The notes beneath the pieces were generated by a model. It was given only the letters and a program-made list of their open reading frames with translations, was not told the origin of the DNA and did not search any database. From positions 1 through 28,148 of the forward strand of contig DATDAQ010000084.1 of the NCBI GenBank assembly GCA_036525295.1: a DNA stretch of 28,148 nt, given 5' to 3'. The translations under genes and the position numbers were made by a program. Below are positions 20,048-27,231 of the stretch, piece after piece; the stretch's first letter is position 1, and each line of letters starts with the position of its first letter. The DNA comes from VRUE01 sp036525295 (GTDB lineage Bacteria > Actinomycetota > Thermoleophilia > Solirubrobacterales > 70-9).

Positions 20048-21443
20048 GCGGGCGAGTATGCGTGAGGGGCCTCTTTCCGATCTTTTTCGGTCTACTTCTG
20101 ACGAGGATCAGGGCGGTCGGCCCGCGGGTCCTGTCACGGGGCAGGACTCCTCGTCCTCGCAGGCTGCGGGCGAGGAGCCCAGCCCCACGCCACCCGCGGG
20201 AGATGCGTCTGAATCCCAGAGCTCAGGGTCGAGCGAGAGTTCAAAAGAGACCCCTCCCGAGCGGTTGAAGCGGGTGTTCTCCGAGGAGCCGCGTTCTTCT
20301 CGCAGAGAGATCGAGCCGGTCGTTGAAGCGCCGCGGTACGGGCGGGAGGAGCCGGAGTATGAGCCGCCCGGCAGTGGTGAGCCCCATCAGCCGGTGATCC
20401 GGGTCGTGGGCGTGGGCGGCGGCGGCGTCAACGCCGTGAATCGCATGGTCGAGGCCCGGATTCCCGGGGTCGAGTTCATGGCGGTCAACACCGACCTTCA
20501 GTCGCTGCAGCTCTGCATGGCAGATGTCACCGTCCATATCGGCGAAGAGCAGACGCGCGGCCTCGGCGCCGGCGCCGACCCCGAGCTCGGCCACCGTTCC
20601 GCCTTCGAGGAGCAGGACAAGATCAAGCGCCTGCTGAAGGGCTCCGACATGGTCTTCGTCGCCGCCGGCGCAGGCGGCGGCACCGGCACGGGCGCCGCTC
20701 CCGTGATCGCCCGCCTCGCCCGCGAGGTCGGCGCGCTCACCGTCGGCATCGTCACCAAGCCGTTCAGCTTCGAGGGCAGCCGCCGAGGCAATCAGGCCAG
20801 CAAGGGCATCGAGGAACTGGCGGCGGAGGTCGACACCCTGATCGTCGTCCCCAACGATCGCCTGCTCGAGGTGCTCGACCAGCAGACTTCAATGGTGGAG
20901 GCCTTCCAGGTCGCCGACGACGTCCTGCGCCAGGGCGTCCAGGGCGTTTCCGACCTGGTCACCCTGCCCGCCGTGATCAATCTCGACTTCGCCGACGTGC
21001 GCACGATCATGTCCGAAGCCGGCCGGGCGCTGCTCGGCATCGGCATGGGCCACGGCAACGACCGGGCGGTGCTGGCGGCCGAAAAAGCGATCTCCTCGCC
21101 CCTGCTCGAGACTTCCATGGAGGGCGCGCGGGCGATTCTGCTCTCGATTACGGGCGGTGCCGACCTCTCCCTGGTCGAGGTCAGCGAGGCCGCGAAGCTC
21201 GTCGCCGAGGCAGCCCACCCCGACGCCAACATCATCTTCGGCGCCAACGTCGACGAGGAGCTCAAGGACCAGGTTTGGGTGACGGTCGTCGCGACCCGTT
21301 TCGACGGCCGCGCGGCGCCGAAGCGGAAGGTCGCCGAGCCGACGATCCGCCGCACGGCGGACGGTGGCCGAGGCCGCCCGCCGCGCTCCGAGAAGGCCGG
21401 CGAGCTCGGCGCGCTGGAAGTCCCCGAGTTCCTCCCCGGTTAG
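20031..21443 (+). CDS. ftsZ: Cell division protein FtsZ with long N-terminal extension
   Basis: This is the tubulin-like GTPase that forms the Z-ring. The 470 residues have an unusual disordered N-terminal extension (1-120, Ser/Pro/Glu-rich). The normal core begins at PVIRVVGVGGGGVNAVNRM (121). The tubulin signature GGGTGTG is at 215-221. The T7 loop NLDFADV (317-323) has both catalytic aspartates, D319 and D322. A short linker of about 30 residues leads to the canonical C-terminal peptide ALEVPEFLPG (461-470), the site for SepF/FtsA-like partners. All catalytic features are intact, so it should be the working FtsZ or a full paralogue. It overlaps parA by 17 bp. Confidence 0.95.
   Translation: MSRRNKRASMREGPLSDLFRSTSDEDQGGRPAGPVTGQDSSSSQAAGEEPSPTPPAGDASESQSSGSSESSKETPPERLKRVFSEEPRSSRREIEPVVEAPRYGREEPEYEPPGSGEPHQPVIRVVGVGGGGVNAVNRMVEARIPGVEFMAVNTDLQSLQLCMADVTVHIGEEQTRGLGAGADPELGHRSAFEEQDKIKRLLKGSDMVFVAAGAGGGTGTGAAPVIARLAREVGALTVGIVTKPFSFEGSRRGNQASKGIEELAAEVDTLIVVPNDRLLEVLDQQTSMVEAFQVADDVLRQGVQGVSDLVTLPAVINLDFADVRTIMSEAGRALLGIGMGHGNDRAVLAAEKAISSPLLETSMEGARAILLSITGGADLSLVEVSEAAKLVAEAAHPDANIIFGANVDEELKDQVWVTVVATRFDGRAAPKRKVAEPTIRRTADGGRGRPPRSEKAGELGALEVPEFLPG
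20117..20207. repeat. REP-like palindromic element, copy 2 (inside ftsZ)
   Basis: The outer arms CCCGCGGGT (20121-20129) and ACCCGCGGG (20192-20200) are perfect inverse complements. Inner arms at about 20135-20153 and 20171-20189 (CTCCTCG with CGAGGAG, GGGGC with GCCCC) pair at 15 of 19 positions. Its ends match copy 1 in parA, and it encodes RPAGPV and PPAGDA in the FtsZ extension. Confidence 0.72.
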
Positions 21444-21457
21444 CCGGAGCCCCGCTC

Positions 21458-22963
21458 ATGACAGGGGTCGTCGCCGCGGGGCACCCGGTCACCGCAGAGG
21501 CGGGAGCCGATGTCCTGCGCGCAGGCGGCAACGCGGTCGATGCCGCGGTCTGCGCCGTGCTCGCGTCCTTCGCTGCCGAGAGTCCCCTGACCGGCTTCGG
21601 GGCCGGTGGCTTCATGATGGTCCACCGCGGCGAGGAGACGGCGCTGCTCGACTTCTTCGTCGCCGCGCCCGGCACCGACGGGGTCGAGCGGGGGGCGGAG
21701 CTGGTTCCGGTTCCCGTCCACTTCGACGCCGAGACGGTGCAGACGTTCTACGTCGGGCCGGCCTCCTGCGGCGTGCCGGGTACGGCCGCGGGGCTCGAGC
21801 AGGCGCTGGCGCGGTTCGGAACGGTCCCGCTGGCCGAGCTCGTCAAGCCCGCGGTGCGGCTCGCCCGAGAGGGCGCGCCGGTCAATGCCGAGCAGGCCTA
21901 CATCCTCGACATCCTCGCGCCGATCCACGCACGGCTCGAGGGCACGCGCGAGCTCTACGCACCGGCGGGGAGGACGCTGCGCGAGGGCGATCTCTTCCGC
22001 TTCGGAGAGCTGGCCGAGGCGCTCGAACGCTTCGCGACCGAGGGTTCGGAGACCTTCTACCGGGGCGAGGTCGCTGCTGCGCTGAGCGACTTCGTGGTTC
22101 AGCACGGCGGTACGCTCGGGCCTGGCGACCTCGCCGGTTACGAGGCGATCTCGCGGCAGCCCATCCGCACCGCCTTCCGGGGCACCGAGGTGCTGACCAA
22201 CCCACCGCCCTCCTCGGGGGGAATCCTGATCGCCTACTGCCTCGGCCTGCTCGAGCGGCTGGGCGAGCGCAGCGGGCCCGAGCAGCTCGTCGCTGCGATG
22301 GGCGCCGCCAACGACGCCCGCGGCGAGGCCTTCTCCGAGGCTCTGTACGGGGAGGGCCTGGAGGCGAGCCTGCTCGAGCCCGGCGGCCTCGACCTCGCGG
22401 CCGGAGACCTGCTCGGCTCGACCACCCACATCTCGGTGCTCGACGGCGACGGGATGTGCGCCAGCGTCACCTGCTCCAACGGCTCGGGGTCGGGCGTGCT
22501 CGTGCCGGGCACCGGCGTGATCCTCAACAACATGCTGGGCGAGGAGGACCTGAACCCACTCGGCTTCCACGCGATCGCGCCGGGCCGGCGCGTCCCCTCG
22601 ATGATGGCGCCGACCGTGGTCCTGCGCGACGGCGAGATCGCGCTCGGGCTCGGCAGCGCCGGCTCTAACCGGATCCGCTCGGCGATCCTGCAGACGATCG
22701 TGCGCGTGGTGGAGCAGGGGATGGCGGCCGAGCAGGCGGTGCGGGCGCCGCGGCTGCACCACGAGGCCGGCGTGGTCCAGGCCGAGCCCGGGATCGATGA
22801 GGAGTCGCTGGCCCGGATCGAGGCCCGCGGCGTCCCAGTCCTGCGCCGGCCTGCGATCAACCTCTTCTTCGGCGGTGTGCAGGCGGTGGCCCGCGATCCG
22901 TCCACCGGCGCGCTCGGCGGCGGTGGCGATCCGCGCCGTGGTGGCGCCGTCGCAACCGTGTGA
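21458..22963 (+). CDS. Gamma-glutamyltransferase-like Ntn-hydrolase with altered substrate site
   Basis: The 501 residues start at ATG 21458, where the family's VAAGHPVTAEAGADVLRAGG begins; the frame is open further upstream, but that overlaps ftsZ. No signal peptide is seen, unlike secreted GGTs. GGNAVDAAV, the self-cleaving/catalytic threonine T322 in GSTTHISVLDGDG, VILNNML and GSAGSNRIRSAILQ are present, so autoprocessing into two subunits is expected. However, the glutamate-binding Arg-Glu of LDxRExAP is replaced by Phe-Val (LDFFVAAPG, F67-V68), and the SSM serine pair reads SMM. It is therefore probably an acylase or peptidase of this fold with a different substrate. It lies 14 bp after ftsZ. 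Confidence 0.88.
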   Translation: MTGVVAAGHPVTAEAGADVLRAGGNAVDAAVCAVLASFAAESPLTGFGAGGFMMVHRGEETALLDFFVAAPGTDGVERGAELVPVPVHFDAETVQTFYVGPASCGVPGTAAGLEQALARFGTVPLAELVKPAVRLAREGAPVNAEQAYILDILAPIHARLEGTRELYAPAGRTLREGDLFRFGELAEALERFATEGSETFYRGEVAAALSDFVVQHGGTLGPGDLAGYEAISRQPIRTAFRGTEVLTNPPPSSGGILIAYCLGLLERLGERSGPEQLVAAMGAANDARGEAFSEALYGEGLEASLLEPGGLDLAAGDLLGSTTHISVLDGDGMCASVTCSNGSGSGVLVPGTGVILNNMLGEEDLNPLGFHAIAPGRRVPSMMAPTVVLRDGEIALGLGSAGSNRIRSAILQTIVRVVEQGMAAEQAVRAPRLHHEAGVVQAEPGIDEESLARIEARGVPVLRRPAINLFFGGVQAVARDPSTGALGGGGDPRRGGAVATV

Positions 22964-23006
22964 TTGTCACTTTGCTCGGCTGTGCGCCGAATAAGGTGGC
23001 AAGGGC

Positions 23007-24122
23007 ATGATCGATTTCGAGGCCGAGGGGTTGCTGGAGAGCGTCGAGGGTGAGGCGCGCGACGATCGCCTGGCCCTGCTCGAGCAGCTGGCCGGCGAAG
23101 GCGTGCCGCTGGAGGAGCTTCGGGAAGCGGTCGCGGCCGGCCGCCTCACGCTGCTCCCGGTCGAGCGCGGCATCGCCGGCGACGGCGCCCGTTACACGCC
23201 GCGCGAGATCGCCGAGCTCTCCGGCGGCGACCTCGACCTCCTGCAGCGCGCCAGCTCGGCCCTGGGACTGCCGTATCCCGATCCCGACGAGCGGGCGCTG
23301 AACGAGGCCGATCTCGATGCCGCCCGCCGGGTCAAGGCCTTCCTCGACGCCGGCCTTCCCGAGGACGGGATCATCCAGGTGGCGCGGACCATCGGCATGG
23401 GGACGGCCCGGGTCGCCGACGCGAACCGCGAGCTGATCCGGCGCACCCTCATGCAGCCGGGCGACACCGAGCGCGACCTGGCGCTGCGCTTCGCTGCCGC
23501 CGCCGAGCACATGCTGCCGATCTTCGAGCCGACCCTGCTCTACGCCCAGCGCGCCCACCTGCTCGAGCAGATCCGCCGCGACGTGATCGGCACCGCCGAT
23601 CTTGCCTCGGGCGAGCTGGGTGCCACCGCCGAGGTCTCGGTCTGCTTCGCCGACCTGGTCGGCTTCACCAAGCTCGGCGAGGAGATAGCGCCGGAAGAAC
23701 TCGGCCTCGTCGCCGGCCGGCTCGAGGAGATGGCGAGTGCGGTGGCCGAGCCGCCCGTGCGCCTGGTGAAGACGATCGGCGACGCGGCGATGCTGGTATC
23801 GCCCGATGCTGAGGGGATGACCGACGCGGCGCTGCGCCTGGTCGAGGCGTCCGAGGAAGAGGGCGAGGAGTTTCCGAGCCTGCGTGCCGGCATCGCTCGC
23901 GGTCATGCGCTCGCCCAGACGGGCGACTACTACGGCCGCCCGGTCAACCTCGCCAGCCGCATCACCGGAATCGCCAAGCCGGGCAGCGTCCTCGTCGACC
24001 GCGATGCCAGGGACGCGGCCCCCGACGCCTTCGAGTACTCCTTCGCGGGCGAGCGCCGCCTCAAGGGCTTCGAAGCCCGCTGCAAGATCTACCGCGTGCG
24101 CCGCGGCGAGCGGAGCTCCTAA
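23007..24122 (+). CDS. Class III adenylate cyclase with Rv1264-type regulatory domain
   Basis: This is a soluble 371-residue enzyme predicted to make cAMP. Residues 1-170 match the adenylate cyclase regulatory domain found in mycobacterial Rv1264 (RLALLEQL, AVAAGRLTLLPVE, YTPREIAELSG, ALNEADLDAARRVKAFLDAG), which gives pH control in that enzyme. The catalytic domain (about 205-366) keeps metal-binding D216 (CFADLVGFT) and D259 (IGDAAM). It also keeps the adenine-selecting K255 and D307, and the transition-state residues N314 and R318 (NLASR), so it should be active as a homodimer. An AAGG SD lies about 10 nt before ATG 23007. Its stop overlaps that of the convergent methyltransferase. Confidence 0.93.
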   Translation: MIDFEAEGLLESVEGEARDDRLALLEQLAGEGVPLEELREAVAAGRLTLLPVERGIAGDGARYTPREIAELSGGDLDLLQRASSALGLPYPDPDERALNEADLDAARRVKAFLDAGLPEDGIIQVARTIGMGTARVADANRELIRRTLMQPGDTERDLALRFAAAAEHMLPIFEPTLLYAQRAHLLEQIRRDVIGTADLASGELGATAEVSVCFADLVGFTKLGEEIAPEELGLVAGRLEEMASAVAEPPVRLVKTIGDAAMLVSPDAEGMTDAALRLVEASEEEGEEFPSLRAGIARGHALAQTGDYYGRPVNLASRITGIAKPGSVLVDRDARDAAPDAFEYSFAGERRLKGFEARCKIYRVRRGERSS

Positions 24123-25036
24123 GAGGGCTTGCGGCCGGAGGCGAGCAGGTTGTAGAAGAGCTCGGCGGGAAGATGGGGCTCGAGCAGGCGGCTGTCGACC
24201 TTCTGCAGTGCCAGATAGCTGCGGAAGGCGAAGCTCCGCCACTTCCAGGAGACCGATTCGGGCTCAGCGCTGGACTCGACCGTGCGCAGGCCCCAGCCCC
24301 AGGCGTTGGCGAGGAGCTCCTCGCCGCCGACGTGGCGATCCTCGAAGCCGGCGTCGCGCAGCAGGCGGCGCAGGTCGGCGGGGGCGAAGGCGTGCACGTC
24401 GACCTCGCCCTCGAGGCTGTGGCCCTCGGACTGCTCGGTCTCGGCGATGGCGCGGGGTTGAGCTCTGACGAGGCGCCGCCACGCCGGTGCCAGGAGCAGG
24501 CCCGTCCGCTTCGGCAGAGCGGCGAGGCGGTCTCCGTAGCGCGAGGGCTCGCCGGCGAAGGCGATCGCCCCGCCGGGTCGCAGGACGCGGCGGAATTCGG
24601 CGAAGGCCTTCTCGAGATCGGGGATGTGGTGCAGGACCGCGTGGCCGAAGACGAGATCGAAGCTCTCGTCCTCGAAGGGCAGCTCCTCGGCCTCTGTCCG
24701 CGCGGTCTCGACCTCGAGGCCCAGGCCCTCGGCGGTCCTCGCCAGTTGCTCCAGCATCCCTGCCGAGATGTCGGTGGCGGTGAGGCTCTCGATCACGCCG
24801 AGCTGCAGCAGGTTGAGCGAGAAGTAGCCGGTGCCGGAGCCGATCTCCAGTCCGGCGCCGAAGCTCTGGCCGTCGCGTCCCCCCAGTGCCTTGAGCAGCT
24901 TTGCGCGCACCTGCTCCTGCCCGGTGTCGCCGAAGTCGATGCCCCACTTGGCGTCGTATTCGTGGGCGGCTGCGTCGTGGTAGCGGGTGTTGACGTCCTT
25001 GATGTGCTCGTGTGTGGCTGTAGGGGAGGCCGGCAT
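24119..25036 (-). CDS. SAM-dependent class I methyltransferase
   Basis: The protein has 305 residues from ATG 25036; the frame is open further upstream, but that overlaps the divergent gene. Motif I is LEIGSGTG (63-70), followed by an acidic motif II (LTATDISAGML) and the post-motif DLVFGHAVLHHIPDLEKAF with LRPGGAIAFAGEPS. This is the Methyltransf_11 pattern typical of small-molecule or lipid/quinone methylases. The N-terminus (DVNTRYHDAAAHEYDAKWGIDF) is shared by actinobacterial methylases of unknown substrate. The C-terminal 90 residues include a WKWRSFAFRSYLALQKVD segment. Divergent from the glycan methyltransferase with only 28 bp between starts, so the promoters must overlap. Confidence 0.88.
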   Translation of the reverse strand: MPASPTATHEHIKDVNTRYHDAAAHEYDAKWGIDFGDTGQEQVRAKLLKALGGRDGQSFGAGLEIGSGTGYFSLNLLQLGVIESLTATDISAGMLEQLARTAEGLGLEVETARTEAEELPFEDESFDLVFGHAVLHHIPDLEKAFAEFRRVLRPGGAIAFAGEPSRYGDRLAALPKRTGLLLAPAWRRLVRAQPRAIAETEQSEGHSLEGEVDVHAFAPADLRRLLRDAGFEDRHVGGEELLANAWGWGLRTVESSAEPESVSWKWRSFAFRSYLALQKVDSRLLEPHLPAELFYNLLASGRKPS

Positions 25037-25064
25037 CGGCCCGGGAACAATACGGTCCCAGTCC

Positions 25065-25829
25065 GTGGAGCGCGAGTACGTCCAGGAAAACCAGCCCGAG
25101 GGGGTGCCGCCGCTGCCGCTGACCGGCGAGCGCACGCTTCCAGACGTGCCCGAGGAGAACTACTGGTACCGACGTCACCTCGTCGTCTACGAGTGGATCG
25201 CGGCGCGGGTCGGGGGCCGGCGGGTGGTCGACATGGCCTGCGGCGAGGGCTACGGCTCCGACGTCCTCGCCGGCTCGGCGTCGAGCGCGGTCGGCGTCGA
25301 CGCCAACCCCGAGGCCCACGAGCACGCACGCCTGCGCTACGTGCGCCCCAACCTGCGCTTCGAACGCGACCTGGTCGAGAGCTTTGCCGAGCCCTGCGAC
25401 GCCGTCGTCTTCCTGCAGACGATCGAGCACGTGCAGGACGCCGGCGCGATCCTCGATCACTTCAAGTCGATGCTCCAGCCGGGCGGAGTCGCCTACGTCT
25501 CCACGCCCAACCTCCTGACGCTCGCTCCACCGGGAGCGGAGAAGTCCGACAACCCCTGGCACGTGCACGAGTACCGAGCCGAGGAGTTCCGTCAGCTCTG
25601 CGAGAGCCACTTCCCGCGGGTAGAGCTGTTCGGTCTCTTCCACGCCCGCAAGCTGCGCGTGCACGAGATCGCGATCAAGCTCGGCTGGGACCACGTGCAC
25701 AAGGCGCTGCGCCTGACCAAGCCGTTCTACGGCCGCTTCACCCCGGCGATCGCGGCCTCGGACTTCGAGCTCCGGCGGGGCGATCTCGACCGGGCTCTGG
25801 ATTTCCTCGCCGTCTGCCATGCCCCCTGA
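25065..25829 (+). CDS. SAM-dependent methyltransferase, Rv3030-like
   Basis: The protein has 254 residues from GTG 25065. The start is uncertain, and a later GTG just before the PPLPLTGER segment is also possible. LTGERTLPDVPEENYWYRRH is the characteristic N-terminus of the Rv3030 group. Motif I is VDMACGEGYG, then VVFLQTIEHVQD, VSTPNLLTLAPPG and NPWHVHEY, all shared with Rv3030 as I recall it. In mycobacteria that gene is implicated in methylating 6-O-methylglucose lipopolysaccharide. The gene overlaps the GH57 gene by 11 bp, so the two are coupled. Confidence 0.87.
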   Translation: MEREYVQENQPEGVPPLPLTGERTLPDVPEENYWYRRHLVVYEWIAARVGGRRVVDMACGEGYGSDVLAGSASSAVGVDANPEAHEHARLRYVRPNLRFERDLVESFAEPCDAVVFLQTIEHVQDAGAILDHFKSMLQPGGVAYVSTPNLLTLAPPGAEKSDNPWHVHEYRAEEFRQLCESHFPRVELFGLFHARKLRVHEIAIKLGWDHVHKALRLTKPFYGRFTPAIAASDFELRRGDLDRALDFLAVCHAP

Positions 25830-27231
25830 GAGCAGCGCCGGCGATCTGGCGATCGTCCTTCACTCCCACATGCCGTACGTGGAGGGGTTCGGGACCTACC
25901 CGTTCGGCGAGGAGTGGCTGTTCGACGCCGTGGTGCGGTCCTACCTGCCGGTGTTGGAGGTGGCTGAGAAGCTGACGATGACCATCACCCCGGTGCTGGC
26001 GGACCAGTTGGAGGACCCTGGGGTCGCCGAGAGGCTGCGCCGGTTCCTGATCGAGTGGAGGATCGGGGCGGCCGAGGCGGACGCCGGCCAGGTGCCAGCC
26101 GAGTGCCGCGACGCCTGCGAGGCGGAGCTGGCCCGCTACCGGCACGCGCTCGAGCTGCTCGACGGGCACGAGGGGAACCCCTTGCGGTCGTTCCAGGCCG
26201 CGGCGGAGGAAGGTCGCATCGCCCTTGCGGCCTCCTCGGCGACCCACGCCGTTCTGCCGCTGCTGGCGACGCGCGAGGGCCTGCGCCTGCAGCTGGACGC
26301 CGGCATCCGCTCGCACCGCCGGCGCTTTGGCTGGGACGGGGGGTTCTGGCTGCCCGAGTGTGCCTACGTCCCCGGCCTGGAGTGGCGGCTGGCGGAGGAG
26401 GGGGTCCGCTGGTTCTGCGTGGACCAGAGCGCCCACCGCGAGCCCCTCGACGCGCTGGAGCCCGTCGCCACCGAGGCGGGGCCCGTCGCCCTCTCGATCG
26501 ACTGGGAGGCGATCCAGTGGCTCTGGTCGCTCGACGGCTATCCCTCCGACCCCGCGCATGCCCAGTTCGCCGGCAAATCGCTGCGCGGCGTGCGCATCTG
26601 GAAGGTCGGCGGCGGCGGCTACGACCCCGCCGCCGGAGAGGCGGCGGCGCGCCGCCAGGCGGGGGAGTTCCTCACCGCTGCGGCCGCCCGCCTGCGCGAG
26701 TTCGCCGATTCGCGCGGTCGCCGCGGGCTGCTCGTCTTCGCGATCGACACCGAGCTGCTCGGCCACTGGTGGTCGGAGGGCGCGACCTGGCTGCGCGAGG
26801 TGCTCGCCGGGGCTGCTGCCGCCGGGGTCCGCCTGCTCACCGTCCCCGAGGCCCTTGCCGAGCACCCGCCGGTCGAGCGGCCGCTCGTCGCGTCCACCTG
26901 GGGCGAGGACAAGGACCTCAGCACCTGGGACTCGCCGGCGGTCTCCGATCTCGCCTGGGGGGCCCGGTGGCTGGAGCTGCGGCTGCTGCGGGCCCTTTCG
27001 TCGGGGCTGCGCGGCGGCGCCGCGATCCGGGCCGCGCGCGAGCTGCTGGCGACGCAGGCAAGCGACTGGGCCTTCCTCGACAAGCGCGGCCAGGCGGGGG
27101 ACTACGCCTTCCAGCGGGCGATATTCCACTCCGAAGCTGCCCTCGAGGCCATAGACTCCCCGGCCATCGCCGATCCGCGTATGAGCGCACTCGCCCCGGA
27201 CTTGAGCCTCTCACCGCTCCTCCAACCGTGA
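25819..27231 (+). CDS. GH57 1,4-alpha-glucan branching enzyme (DUF1957), Rv3031-like
   Basis: The 470 residues carry the GH57 conserved regions: LHSHMPYV near the start, WLPECAY with the predicted nucleophile E180, and AIDTELLGHWWSEG with the acid/base D310. ASTWGEDKDLSTWDSP follows, then a C-terminal helical DUF1957 domain. It should transfer alpha-1,4-glucan segments to form alpha-1,6 branches. At 470 residues it is shorter than the archaeal TK1436 type (about 670) and nearer Rv3031. It is cytoplasmic. It overlaps the upstream methyltransferase by 11 bp and the downstream glycosyltransferase by 4 bp (GTGA). Confidence 0.92.
   Translation: MPPESSAGDLAIVLHSHMPYVEGFGTYPFGEEWLFDAVVRSYLPVLEVAEKLTMTITPVLADQLEDPGVAERLRRFLIEWRIGAAEADAGQVPAECRDACEAELARYRHALELLDGHEGNPLRSFQAAAEEGRIALAASSATHAVLPLLATREGLRLQLDAGIRSHRRRFGWDGGFWLPECAYVPGLEWRLAEEGVRWFCVDQSAHREPLDALEPVATEAGPVALSIDWEAIQWLWSLDGYPSDPAHAQFAGKSLRGVRIWKVGGGGYDPAAGEAAARRQAGEFLTAAAARLREFADSRGRRGLLVFAIDTELLGHWWSEGATWLREVLAGAAAAGVRLLTVPEALAEHPPVERPLVASTWGEDKDLSTWDSPAVSDLAWGARWLELRLLRALSSGLRGGAAIRAARELLATQASDWAFLDKRGQAGDYAFQRAIFHSEAALEAIDSPAIADPRMSALAPDLSLSPLLQP

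Noticed and set aside
25021..25060. Third copy of the parA/ftsZ palindromic element (TAGGGGAGGCCGG)
   Set aside because: Only a short stretch resembles the inner arm; neither conserved end is present.
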